Shown: one piece after another, positions 17,405 to 25,600 of the stretch | Layout: each line of letters begins with the position of its first letter | Position numbering within the stretch: position 1 is the stretch's first letter | NCBI GenBank assembly: GCA_963677345.2 | Contig: CAXXLC010000038.1 | Location: 62,001-126,000, forward strand | Origin: Saccharicrinis sp963677345 | GTDB taxonomy: Bacteria; Bacteroidota; Bacteroidia; Bacteroidales; Marinilabiliaceae | Direction of reading: 5' to 3' | Length of the DNA stretch: 64,000 bases | Position numbers and translations under genes: made by a program | The notes under the pieces: generated by a model | The model's database searches: none | What the model saw: the letters and a program-made list of their open reading frames with translations, nothing else | Told to the model about the DNA's origin: nothing

Positions 17405-17562
17405 ACTTTCAACTTCTGTTTTCCTCGCAAAGCCCGCAAAGCCGGAGTTCACTTTAAAGTTTTGAATAATAACAACTAACTCATCAATACTAAGGGCGCA
17501 AAGACAAATCCTTACGGATTTTGGTTTTCGTTATGCAACTTTGTTTACTCTGCTAGCTAATC
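17405..17562 (+). repeat. Module A copy 6
   Basis: Same frame as other copies, but the middle segment is replaced (gttcactttaaagttttga, then ataataacaactaactc) before agggcgcaaagacaaatcc. It ends tactctgctagctaatc. Confidence 0.75.
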
Positions 17563-17649
17563 ATTAATCCTTAATCACTAATCTTTAATCAAATCATCAA
17601 TTCAACAACTCGACGATTTAACAACATACTAATAGTCATCAGATTATTT

Positions 17650-17793
17650 ATTGCTGCGCAATGTTTTTTTTGGTCATCTAATTTCCGCAAATTATCACGA
17701 ATTATTTTAACAACGAATAAATTTGAATTACAGTTAATTAATACGAATTGTTATTTGCTGCACAAATGTTGCAATTTGAAATACTGTGGCCTT
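17650..17793 (+). repeat. Module B copy 7
   Basis: attgctgcgcaat to ttgctgcacaaatgttgcaa. It shares the variants attatcacgaatt and tgaaatactgtgg with copy 6. Confidence 0.8.
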
Positions 17794-17965
17794 ACGCCCT
17801 AATCAATTCAACAACTCGACGAATTATCAACTCGACAGCTAATTCATCCTTAATCCTAACAACTAAGAGCTAAGAGCTAACAACTAAGAGCTAGTAACAG
17901 TACCACTCTTAAGGATATATGCAGCAGCAAATAACTTTCAACTTTCAACTTTCAACTTTCAATCT

Positions 17966-18172
17966 CTATCTAAGTGGTTTTAACAAGTATTCTAATCCAT
18001 TTAATTTAATTTCGTAAAGGGTAGCTAAAAGCATTCCTAATTTTCCTTCCGGGAAGCCTTTTTGATGATACCAGACAAGATATGGTTCAGGTAAATCGCA
18101 TAATATTGTTCCCTTGTATTTGCCAAATGGCATACGCATTCTAACCAGTTCGAGAAGTAGCTTTTCGTTCAT
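17966..18172 (-). CDS. DUF3820 family protein
   Basis: 68 residues, MNEKLLLELVRMRMPFGKYK and so on. The conserved MPFGKYKG, LPEPYLVWYHQKGFPEGKLG and the hydrophobic core around MLLATLYEIKLNGL identify the small DUF3820 family (PF12843), common in Bacteroidota and gammaproteobacteria. Its function is not established; some members are labelled quorum-sensing-regulated virulence factors on weak grounds. ATG 18172 is the only start and the length is typical. It is a single gene, divergent from the DUF255 gene across 200 bases. Confidence 0.88.
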   Translation of the reverse strand: MNEKLLLELVRMRMPFGKYKGTILCDLPEPYLVWYHQKGFPEGKLGMLLATLYEIKLNGLEYLLKPLR

Positions 18173-18375
18173 GAAAAATGTTTTTTAGCTTTTTTTGATA
18201 GCAACAAATATAGATATTTTATGAGCTCTCAAGCTGCAAGTATTGTAATTTTTGCCTTTTTTCTAAATGTAATAGCTCTTTAATTTTTTGTAATTTTTTA
18301 CTTAAAAAAGTAAACCTTATGGTAATTTCATGTGTTTGGCATAATAACGAACGGATGAAAACTAAAGAATTATTT

Positions 18376-20388
18376 ATGATACAAGCTAAAAATGCTTTAG
18401 CTAATGAAATGAGCCCTTATTTACTAATGCATGCCAAAAATCCTGTTTATTGGTATCCTTGGGTAAAGGATGCTTTGGAAAAAGCCAAAATTGAGAATAA
18501 ATTAATTATTGTCTCTATAGGATATGCAGCCTGTCATTGGTGTCATGTAATGGAAAAAGAGAGCTTCAGTTGCCATGAAGTTGCTGAATATATGAATGCA
18601 CATTATGTGTCTATAAAAATTGACAGGGAAGAGCGACCGGATTTGGATCATGTTTTTATGGATGTGGCTCATTTGACTACAGGAAGAGGTGGATGGCCTC
18701 TGAATATTATTGCATTACCTGACGGACAACCATTTTTTGCCGGGACTTATTTTCAAAAACGTCAATGGATGAACCTTTTAAAAGAGGTGAAGCATTTGTA
18801 TGATGATGACAGAGCAAGACTTGAAGATTTAGCTTTGCAAATTAAGGCTGGTATTGAGCGAATGGATTTTGTTGGATTGGTTAAAGATTCGGTTCTTTTT
18901 ACCAATGAAGTAATGAAAGAAACTATTGAGAAATGGAAGGCTAATTTAGATTTTGTATGGGGAGGGAATAGTGGTATCCCTAAGTTTCCAATGCCCGTAG
19001 AATATCATTTTTTGCTTGCCTATCTACAGAAAAATCAGGATTCGGATATTTTGGAATATGTTAATCTGAGTCTTTCCAGAATGGCCTGGGGAGGTATCTA
19101 TGATCATCTGGGGGGCGGTTTTTCAAGGTATTCTGTGGATGCCATCTGGAAAGTGCCTCATTTTGAAAAAATGTTGTACGATCAGGGACAATTGATTGAG
19201 GTATATGCTATTGCCTATCAAATTACAAAAAATCCTTTGTTTAAAAAGGTAGTTGATGAAACGATTGCTTTTGTGAAAAATGAATTGTCTTCTCCTGAGG
19301 GCGGTTTTTATTCTTCATTAGATGCTGATAGCCAAGGAGAAGAAGGACGTTATTATGTTTGGACTAAAAATGAAATAGAGTCGGTTTTAAAAGAAAATAG
19401 TGCGCTTTTTTGTGAGTTATTCAATATTACCGAGGAAGGGAATTGGGAAAATGGAAAGAATGTTCTTTTTCAAATGATGTCAGTGGATGAGTTTGCTATT
19501 GAAAAGGGACTTGAAGCTAAAAGTTTAAGGAAATGGATCCATAACAGTGTAACATTGTTGCATCATAAGAGGTCAGAAAGAATAAGACCTGCATTGGACG
19601 ATAAAATCCTGACCTCATGGAATGCAATTATGATCAAAGGTTTGGTGGTGGCATATAAAGCTACTGGTAATGATGTGTATTTAAAAGATGCAGTAAAGGC
19701 CTCTATATTTATCAAGAGTAAAGCCTTTCAAAAAGATGGAGGTTTGTGGCGGATTCTTAAAGGTAAAAAAGCCAGCATCAATGCTTTTCTGGATGATTAT
19801 GCATTGTTGATAGATGCCTGGATTGAGTTATATATGGCAAGCTTTGATGAGCAATGGATTCTTTTGGCCAATGAATTGTGTGAATATGCAACAGCACATT
19901 TTTTTAATGATGATAATCAATTGTTTTATTATACCTCAATCAATGATGACCCTTTGTTGGTTCGTAAAAGTGAAACTGCCGATAATGTGATCCCTGCTTC
20001 AAATTCAGTAATGGCATTAAATCTTTATCGTTTAAGTAAATACTTTTTAAATAAAGAAGCTTATTCAACCTCTTTGCAAATGCTTAAAAACCTGAGTGGT
20101 CGTATAGATCAGCATGGTAAATATTATGCCAACTGGCAACGTTTAAAGTTGTTCTTTATCTATGAAAATTATGAGCTTGTTCTTTCAGGAAAAGGTAAAG
20201 ATAGTGCCCGTAAAGATTTATTGAAAGAGTATGATCCATATGTATTTTTGGCTTCAGGCGATCACGATATACCTTTAACAGAGAATAAAAAAAGTGAACA
20301 GTTGGTTTTTCATTTGTGTAAAAATAATTGTTGTCACTTGCCGGTATATTCCATAGAAGATGTTAAGGAAAAAATGAAAGAGATTTAA
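18376..20388 (+). CDS. DUF255/thioredoxin-fold protein (YyaL/SPATA20 family)
   Basis: About 670 residues. The N-terminal thioredoxin-like domain starts NALANEMSPYLLMHAKNPVY and contains CHWCHVMEKESF, a CxxC-type motif, followed by KIDREERPDLDHVFM. The remainder is an (alpha/alpha)6-barrel like that of N-acylglucosamine epimerases (WGGIYDHLGGGFSRYSVD, HFEKMLYDQGQL, LTSWNAIMIKGLV). The family is widespread from bacteria to man and its enzymatic role is unsettled. I place the start at ATG 18376 (MIQAKNALANE) because family members begin a few residues before SPYLL. ATGs at 18319 and 18355 in the same frame would add 19 or 7 residues. Probably monocistronic. Confidence 0.88.
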   Translation: MIQAKNALANEMSPYLLMHAKNPVYWYPWVKDALEKAKIENKLIIVSIGYAACHWCHVMEKESFSCHEVAEYMNAHYVSIKIDREERPDLDHVFMDVAHLTTGRGGWPLNIIALPDGQPFFAGTYFQKRQWMNLLKEVKHLYDDDRARLEDLALQIKAGIERMDFVGLVKDSVLFTNEVMKETIEKWKANLDFVWGGNSGIPKFPMPVEYHFLLAYLQKNQDSDILEYVNLSLSRMAWGGIYDHLGGGFSRYSVDAIWKVPHFEKMLYDQGQLIEVYAIAYQITKNPLFKKVVDETIAFVKNELSSPEGGFYSSLDADSQGEEGRYYVWTKNEIESVLKENSALFCELFNITEEGNWENGKNVLFQMMSVDEFAIEKGLEAKSLRKWIHNSVTLLHHKRSERIRPALDDKILTSWNAIMIKGLVVAYKATGNDVYLKDAVKASIFIKSKAFQKDGGLWRILKGKKASINAFLDDYALLIDAWIELYMASFDEQWILLANELCEYATAHFFNDDNQLFYYTSINDDPLLVRKSETADNVIPASNSVMALNLYRLSKYFLNKEAYSTSLQMLKNLSGRIDQHGKYYANWQRLKLFFIYENYELVLSGKGKDSARKDLLKEYDPYVFLASGDHDIPLTENKKSEQLVFHLCKNNCCHLPVYSIEDVKEKMKEI

Positions 20389-20467
20389 CGCTTAAGTTTA
20401 CAATTGTGTTTTAAGAGGTATTTTTTTTAGTTCACGTTTTTTAAATTCAGATCAAACCTAAAATAAT

Positions 20468-20475
20468 TAACTTTG
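20468..20475 (+). promoter_or_regulatory. -7 promoter element of the MATE gene
   Basis: TAACTTTG (TAnnTTTG consensus), 18 nt before the start codon. The -33 side is poor, so the call rests on the -7 element. Confidence 0.45.
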
Positions 20476-20493
20476 CCGACTTAAAATTTTGTA

Positions 20494-21864
20494 ATGAGTA
20501 GACAGAGTAAGAATGTAAAGGAATTAGAGTTTGAATCTATTCCTAAATTAATGTGGAAGTATTTTTTGCCGGCATTTGCAGGTGTTATTATTAACTCACT
20601 GTATAATATCGTCGATAGAATATATATTGGTAGGGGTGTTGGTTCGTTGGCTTTAGCCGGATTAAGTGCGATATTTCCAATCATGATTATCATGATGGCA
20701 TTTGGAATGATGGTAGGTATGGGTGCCGGGGTCAGAATTTCGTTGAACCTGGGAAAAAAGGATTTTGACAGGGCAGAGAAGGTTTTGGGTAACTCATTTG
20801 TTTTAATGATTATTGTTTCGGCATTAATTACCGCTATCGGATTTGCCATTGGTGATCCTTTGTTGGAATTTTTTGGTATTAATGCTGAAACATATAGCTA
20901 TGCAAAAGAATATTTAAATATTATTCTGGCTGGTGCTATTTTTAATGTTGTTGGTTATGCTTTAAATAATTTAATCAGATCAGAGGGCAGTGCTAAAATA
21001 GCCATGGTGTCAATGCTTTTAAGTGCTGGGGTTAATATTGTTCTTGATTGGCTGTTTATTATGAAATGGAATATGGGAGTGCAAGGTGCTGCTTACGCTA
21101 CTGTTATTTCGCAGATCGTTCTTTGTGTTTGGGTTATTGCTCATTTTAAAAGCAGTCGCTCAGTAATTAAATTGCACTTCCGAAATATGGCTCTGAAACG
21201 TGATATTATATGGTATATTATTACAATAGGATTTGCTCCTTTTAGTATGCAATTGGCTTCCAGCGCAGTATTTGGTATTTATAATTTTCAGCTTGTTAAA
21301 TATGGAAACGACCTTGCTGTAGGTGCTCTTGGTGTTATCATGAGTGTTGCTATGTTGATTGTAATGACTGTTATAGCTATTAATATGGCAATACAGCCTA
21401 TCATTGGATTTAACTATGGAGCTAAGATTTATAAAAGGGTTAAGTATACTTTAGTAATAGCAATAATAGCGGCCACCGTTTTTTCCATCTTTGGATTTTT
21501 AGTAAGTCAGTTGTTTCCTGGACAAATTATTTTGCTTTTTAATGATGATGATGCCGAATTGCTGAAAATAGGAGTTCAGGGATTAAAAATATTTTTAATG
21601 GCTCTGCCGTTAATTGGTTTCCAGATTATTATCGGTAATTATTATCAATCCATTGGAAAAGCAGGGTTAGCAAGTCTTATATCCTTGTTGCGACAAGTGA
21701 TCGTGTTAATTCCGTGCTTGTTTATCTTGCCACCGTATTTTGGATTGGAAGGTGTTTGGTATTCTACTCCAATTGCCGATACTATAGCTGCATTGATAGC
21801 TCTGTACTTCGTAGTTTACGAGATAAAAAAAATCAATAAAGCAATTGCAAACCAAAGTAATTAA
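20494..21864 (+). CDS. MATE family efflux transporter
   Basis: 456-residue inner-membrane protein with about 12 hydrophobic segments in two homologous halves, as in multidrug and toxin extrusion transporters coupled to Na+ or H+. Typical family text: PAFAGVIINSLYNIVDRIYI near the start, AYATVISQIVLCVWVI at the end of the first half, and AIQPIIGFNYGAKIYKRVKY in the second half. It resembles the MepA-like branch (EFESIPKLMWKYFLPA). The substrate cannot be read from sequence. It starts at ATG 20494 just after a TAnnTTTG element and ends with its own terminator at 21905-21941, so it is a single-gene unit. Confidence 0.93.
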   Translation: MSRQSKNVKELEFESIPKLMWKYFLPAFAGVIINSLYNIVDRIYIGRGVGSLALAGLSAIFPIMIIMMAFGMMVGMGAGVRISLNLGKKDFDRAEKVLGNSFVLMIIVSALITAIGFAIGDPLLEFFGINAETYSYAKEYLNIILAGAIFNVVGYALNNLIRSEGSAKIAMVSMLLSAGVNIVLDWLFIMKWNMGVQGAAYATVISQIVLCVWVIAHFKSSRSVIKLHFRNMALKRDIIWYIITIGFAPFSMQLASSAVFGIYNFQLVKYGNDLAVGALGVIMSVAMLIVMTVIAINMAIQPIIGFNYGAKIYKRVKYTLVIAIIAATVFSIFGFLVSQLFPGQIILLFNDDDAELLKIGVQGLKIFLMALPLIGFQIIIGNYYQSIGKAGLASLISLLRQVIVLIPCLFILPPYFGLEGVWYSTPIADTIAALIALYFVVYEIKKINKAIANQSN

Positions 21865-21904
21865 TAGAATAGTAACTGTAATATTTCCTATCTTACTGCA
21901 AAAT

Positions 21905-21941
21905 TAGCCTTTAAACACCATCTTAAAGGCTTCATTTTTTC
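21905..21941 (+). terminator. Intrinsic terminator after the MATE gene
   Basis: agcctttaa / ttaaaggct stem with loop acaccatc, followed by tcatttttt. Confidence 0.75.
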
Positions 21942-22009
21942 GTTTTGTTATCTGGCGTATTAGAGTCGGGTAGTGAAATTTTTTATTAAAATATATTAAA
22001 TAACTTTTA

Positions 22010-22053
22010 ATTGAGAATATTCTCTTTATATTTGCAAGGAGAATATTCTCAAT
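22010..22053 (+). promoter_or_regulatory. Twin palindromic operator bracketing the DUF134 promoter
   Basis: ATTGAGAATATTCTC (22010-22024) and its exact inverse GAGAATATTCTCAAT (22039-22053) flank a 14-nt spacer containing TATATTTG (22027-22034), a perfect TAnnTTTG -7 element. Each arm also contains the 12-bp palindrome GAGAATATTCTC, with centres 26 bp apart (about 2.5 helical turns). A dimeric regulator bound here would cover the promoter. The DUF134 protein encoded 20 bp downstream is the obvious candidate for autoregulation (inference). Confidence 0.85.
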
Positions 22054-22072
22054 TGAATTGAATTTAGTTCTC

Positions 22073-22477
22073 ATGCCAAGAAGAAAAACATTAAGAAAAA
22101 TTGTTGCTCCACCTAAATTTAAAGGATACAGACCTTTTGGAATAAATGGAGATTCAAATGGAGTTGTGGAGTTGTTATACGAAGAATATGAAGCTATTAA
22201 GTTAGCTGATTATGATCTTTTGAATCATGATGAAGCAGCAAAGCTAATGGGGGTTTCTCGTCCTACTTTTGCACGAATTTATGAAAGTGCAAGAAGAAAG
22301 GTGGCTAAAGCTCTGACTGAAGCTAAAGAAATTGTGACGGTGTATGGAAATGTTGAGTTGGATGGAATGTGGTTCGTGTGTCATGATTGTCATGCTAAAT
22401 TTACAAAGCCAGCATCAGTTGAAAATACAAGCTGTCCTATTTGTAAGTCAACTTCAACAGAGTTAATAAATCAATAA
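22073..22477 (+). CDS. DUF134 DNA-binding regulator with zinc-ribbon tail
   Basis: 134 residues, MPRRKTLRKIVAPPKFKGYR at the N-terminus, which is diagnostic for DUF134. A sigma-like helix-turn-helix follows (about residues 45-80: NHDEAAKLMGVSRPTFARIY, ESARRKVAKAL). The C-terminus has two CxxC pairs (CHDC and CPIC), probably a zinc ribbon. DUF134 proteins are commonly found next to NifX/ORP-type genes, as here. I start at ATG 22073 rather than a TTG 15 bases earlier, since family members begin MPRRK. The promoter lies between two identical palindromes, suggesting autoregulation and control of the following operon. A 380-bp heptad array separates it from the first NifX-like gene. Confidence 0.9.
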   Translation: MPRRKTLRKIVAPPKFKGYRPFGINGDSNGVVELLYEEYEAIKLADYDLLNHDEAAKLMGVSRPTFARIYESARRKVAKALTEAKEIVTVYGNVELDGMWFVCHDCHAKFTKPASVENTSCPICKSTSTELINQ

Positions 22478-22992
22478 GGAATTTAAGGCATAGGGCGTAG
22501 GGCATAGGGCATAAGACAAAAGACCTAAGTCATAAGTCATAAGATCTATGACATAAGACCTATGACATAAGACCTATGACATAAGACATAAGACAAAAGA
22601 CCTAAGACAAAAGACATAAGACCTATGACATAAGACATAAGACAAAAGACCTAAGTCATAAGACAAAAGACATAAGACATAAGACCTAAGACATAAGACA
22701 TAAGACCTAAGTCATAAGACAAAAGACAAAAGACCTAAGTCATAAGACATAAGACAAAAGACCTAAGACAAAAGACATAAGACCTATGACATAAGACATA
22801 AGACAAAAGACAAAAGACAAAAGACCTAAGTCATAAGACATAAGACATAAGTCATAAGACATAAGACAGATTTGCAAGGCGCTTATTCCCACTGTTTTAT
22901 ACATTTAACAATGATGTCCATATAGCTATCAATTAAAAGACTATAAAAAGTTAACTAACTATTGTAATTTATTATCTATAAAAAATATACCT
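22478..22992. other. Gap holding the heptad array, between DUF134 and NifX-like genes
   Basis: Apart from the array (22489-22867) it contains about 120 bp of ordinary AT-rich DNA leading to the NifX-like start, with no clear terminator. Whether the downstream genes have their own promoter or rely on read-through of the array is not visible. Confidence 0.6.
22489..22867 (+). repeat. 7-nt degenerate tandem array, about 54 units
   Basis: Reading in register from 22489 the words are catagg-type at first, then acataag, acaaaag, acctaag, tcataag, acctatg and so on, almost without break for 380 bp. Positions 1, 3, 4 and 6 vary; the second position is nearly always C and the last is G. Larger blocks (acctatg-acataag; acaaaag-acctaag-tcataag) repeat at a higher level. 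There are no stop-free frames and no CRISPR-like repeat/spacer structure. Confidence 0.9.
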
Positions 22993-23307
22993 ATGAAGAC
23001 TGTAATTACATCAACAGGAGATTCTTTAGATTCTGATTTTGACTTACGTTTTGGAAGAGCTGCATGGTTTTGCTTACATGATGAAGAGAGTGGAGAATGT
23101 ACATTTGTTAAAAACGAAAATGCAGAAGCAAGTAACGGAGCAGGATTAAAGGTTTCGGAAAAAATGGTAGAGTTAGGTGTTGGGAAAGTGATTAGTGGAG
23201 ATTTTGGGCCTAAAGCAAAAGATCTTTTGGATAAGTTTAAAATCCAGATGGTTATTCTTCAAAATGAAGGATCAAAAGTGCAAGATATTATAAATAAGAT
23301 TAAATAG
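22993..23307 (+). CDS. NifX/ORP-like cofactor-binding protein 1
   Basis: 104 residues of the NifX/NafY/orange-protein fold: MKTVITSTGDSLDSDFDLRF followed by GRAAWFCLHD, GAGLKVSEKMVELGVGKVIS, GDFGPKAKDLLDKF and a C-terminal helix. The motif D-x-x-F-G-R-A is typical of the domain. In Desulfovibrio the related orange protein holds a Mo-Cu-S cluster without a defined activity. This is the first structural gene of the putative ORP-like operon, 500 bp behind the DUF134 regulator. ATG 22993 is unambiguous. The ligand is unknown. Confidence 0.85.
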   Translation: MKTVITSTGDSLDSDFDLRFGRAAWFCLHDEESGECTFVKNENAEASNGAGLKVSEKMVELGVGKVISGDFGPKAKDLLDKFKIQMVILQNEGSKVQDIINKIK

Positions 23308-23510
23308 AGTGTTTTATATTCATGTAGCAGGGTATTTGCAGGTATTTAAGCAACTCAATTTTAATTCTAAAGATGTTTTGAATTCTTCATTACAAGTTTA
23401 TTAGAATGTTGTCTGATATAAGTTATTGTTGCTTAATGATATTATGATAGTTTACGGTTTTGCTGCGAAAATACCCTGTTACTTTTTCCCAGGTTTTAAT
23501 GATAAATATT

Positions 23511-23852
23511 ATGAACAAGAAGATTGCTATACCTGTAAATGAAGCAGGTGTTTTAGATGGTCATTTTGGACACTGTAAGTTTTTTGCTCTGGTGTCTGTG
23601 GCTGATGGTGAAATTGTAGCTGAAGAACAAATAGTTCCTCCTCCACATGAACCTGGTTTATTACCAAAGTTTTTATCTGAAAGAGGCGTTACTGATATTA
23701 TTGCTGGAGGAATGGGGCAAAAAGCCATTCAGTTGTTTCAATCAAATGGTGTTAATGCATTTGTTGGAGCTCCTCAGCTTTCTGTTAAAGAGTTAGTTAG
23801 TGGTTTTTTAACAGAATCCTTGTCATTCACGGCTAATTATTGCGACCATTAA
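23511..23852 (+). CDS. NifX/ORP-like cofactor-binding protein 2
   Basis: 113 residues from MNKKIAIPVNEAGVLDGHFG, a PF02579-type domain with the signature H-F-G-H-C (GHFGHCKFFALV). It continues to PPPHEPGLLPKFLSERGVTD and IIAGGMGQKAIQLFQSNGV, and ends in TANYCDH. The GGMG loop and the His/Cys in GHFGHC are likely ligand positions. An upstream TTG in frame (23460) would add 17 residues unlike the family, so I use ATG 23511. It ends two bases before the ARMT1-like gene, indicating co-transcription and probably coupling. Confidence 0.85.
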   Translation: MNKKIAIPVNEAGVLDGHFGHCKFFALVSVADGEIVAEEQIVPPPHEPGLLPKFLSERGVTDIIAGGMGQKAIQLFQSNGVNAFVGAPQLSVKELVSGFLTESLSFTANYCDH

Positions 23853-23854
23853 AA

Positions 23855-24688
23855 ATGGTGGATTTATGCTATGATTGTCATCTTAAATCGATTGACAGGC
23901 TTATCAAAAAGTTTGATTTATCGCATGATGATGCTGAAGTGTTAACAAAGGAATCAAAAACGATTTTGCAAGAGTTTAAAGATCAACCGAATCCTTATAT
24001 TGCGACTTTCATTCATAGATTGGCTGGTGAAAAGATTCAGTGTAATTCACTTTATAGAGAAGAAAAATTATTTGCCAATAAAATCTTATTAGCAGATTAT
24101 GAATACTGGAAATCTTTTATTTTAAATAGTAAAGATCCTTTATATACTGCAGTTAAGTTAACTGTTGCCGGTAATATAATAGATTACGGGGCGCATACCC
24201 AACCGGCAGATATTACTCTTAAAATTAAAGAACTTATTGAATTACCTTTTACAATTGATCACACCAAAGAACTTCTTTCAAAAATTAAAAAAGCTGAAAG
24301 TGTTTTGTATTTGGGTGATAATGCTGGAGAGATAGTGTTTGATAAGTTGTTGATAGAATTTTTGCAACACCCTGATTTGACTTATGCTGTTAGGGGTAAA
24401 CCTGTTATAAATGATGTTACTTACGAAGATGCCGGATTTGTGGCTTTGGATCAGGTTTGTAATATTGTTTCTAATGGTTTTGATGCTCCTTCTACCTTGT
24501 TGGATTACTGTTCTGATGAGTTTTTAGAAATGTTTAATAATGCAGATCTGATTATCTCAAAAGGTCAGGGAAATTTTGAAGGTTTAATGCACGTTGATTA
24601 TAAATCAATATACTTTTTGTTAATGGCTAAATGTGATCCTATAGCAAAAATGCTTGGAGTTAGAAAGGGAAGTTTGGTTGTAAAATAA
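23855..24688 (+). CDS. ARMT1-like/DUF89 family protein
   Basis: 277 residues, starting MVDLCYDCHLKSIDRLIKKF with a CxxC pair as in the archaeal/bacterial AF1104-like branch of DUF89. The central LYLGDNAGEIVFDKLLIEFL and ISKGQGNFEGLM are the metal- and phosphate-binding motifs of the damage-control phosphatase fold (Asp/Asn near GDNAGE, Gly-rich SKGQGN). Known relatives are metal-dependent phosphatases. The bacterial members next to NifX and MinD genes have no established substrate. It starts 2 nt after the second NifX-like gene and ends 18 nt before the first MinD-like gene, so it sits squarely within the operon. Confidence 0.85.
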   Translation: MVDLCYDCHLKSIDRLIKKFDLSHDDAEVLTKESKTILQEFKDQPNPYIATFIHRLAGEKIQCNSLYREEKLFANKILLADYEYWKSFILNSKDPLYTAVKLTVAGNIIDYGAHTQPADITLKIKELIELPFTIDHTKELLSKIKKAESVLYLGDNAGEIVFDKLLIEFLQHPDLTYAVRGKPVINDVTYEDAGFVALDQVCNIVSNGFDAPSTLLDYCSDEFLEMFNNADLIISKGQGNFEGLMHVDYKSIYFLLMAKCDPIAKMLGVRKGSLVVK

Positions 24689-24706
24689 AAAAAGAAATTT
24701 TTATAA

Positions 24707-25600
24707 ATGAGCTTTAAGATAGCAATAGCAAGTGGGAAAGGAGGTACAGGAAAGACCTCAGTTGCTGTTAATTTATATCATTTTTTGGCAAAAGAGCTTA
24801 CTGGGAATATTCAAATTGTGGATTGTGATGTTGAGGAGCCTAATGATTTATTATTTTTTTCTAATCCTGAAAAGGAATTGCAAGAAGTAATATATCAAAT
24901 GATTCCCAGGATTGATGAAAGTCTGTGTACCTACTGTCGAAAATGTGCAGAGTATTGCGAATTTAACGCACTTACAATCATTCCCCCGGTAAAGTTTATT
25001 CAGGTCAATGATGTATTGTGTCATTCGTGTGGAGCGTGTTCTGTGGCTTGTACTGCAGGTGCTTTAAAAGAAACAGAGCATCCCATCGGAACGGTTACAA
25101 ATTATAATTTAGGTCTCGGTAAGGGTTTGCTGGAAGGTAAATTGCGGATTGGTTCGGCTATGCAAACCATGTTGATTAAGGAACTGAAGAACAGGAAGAA
25201 TTCAGATTGCGATATAATCATTTATGATGCACCCCCGGGAACCAGCTGTTCTGTTGTGCAATCCGTATCAGATGCGGATTATGTAATATTAGTAACAGAG
25301 CCAACGCCTTTTGGATTGCATGATTTGAAGTTAACCGTTGAATTGATGAATGACTTGCATAAAAATTATGGAGTCATCATTAATAAGTCAGGTTTGGGTT
25401 CTCAGGAAACGCAAAACTATCTGATAGAGAATAATATTGAAATTATAGGAGAGATCCCGTTTAGGAGAGAATTTGCAAAACTTTACGCAGAAGGTTTATT
25501 GGGGGATTATATGCCTGATTTTTTAAGGAGTGATTTTATGAATATAGTGAATGTATTGAGTAAAAAAATATTTGTAAATGAAGGAAATTACCATTCTTAG
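24707..25600 (+). CDS. MinD/Mrp-type P-loop ATPase with internal 2x[4Fe-4S] ferredoxin domain, copy 1
   Basis: 297 residues. The deviant Walker A motif ASGKGGTGKTSVAV (about 8-21) marks the MinD/Mrp/NifH class. The Walker B region is IIIYDAPPGTSCSVV. A bacterial-ferredoxin insert (about 65-125) has two C-x2-C-x2-C-x3-C sets: CTYCRKCAEYC and CHSCGACSVAC. In the Desulfovibrio ORP operons, paired ATPases of this kind are partners of the orange protein and are thought to act in assembling or moving its metal-sulfur cluster. The gene overlaps the next by 23 nt in a different frame, so they are translated together. Confidence 0.9.
   Translation: MSFKIAIASGKGGTGKTSVAVNLYHFLAKELTGNIQIVDCDVEEPNDLLFFSNPEKELQEVIYQMIPRIDESLCTYCRKCAEYCEFNALTIIPPVKFIQVNDVLCHSCGACSVACTAGALKETEHPIGTVTNYNLGLGKGLLEGKLRIGSAMQTMLIKELKNRKNSDCDIIIYDAPPGTSCSVVQSVSDADYVILVTEPTPFGLHDLKLTVELMNDLHKNYGVIINKSGLGSQETQNYLIENNIEIIGEIPFRREFAKLYAEGLLGDYMPDFLRSDFMNIVNVLSKKIFVNEGNYHS

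Larger units (their letters stand above)
16538..17965. other. 1.4-kb repeat tract between serB and the DUF3820 gene
   Basis: No gene. Order: a gagctaa 7-nt array (16641-16730), taatgacc 8-nt words (16750-16790), module B (16854-17044), module C (17124-17366), module D text (17366-17392), module A (17405-17562), words, module B again (17650-17793), words, module D (17898-17932) and ctttcaa heptads (17935-17962). A segment of about 180 bp (16800-16880 and 17000-17110) is repeated at 17590-17670 and 17720-17850, so the tract contains its own duplication. Confidence 0.75.

Noticed and set aside
22489..22867. CRISPR array
   Set aside because: Units are 7 nt, continuous and degenerate, with no spacers, leader or cas genes.
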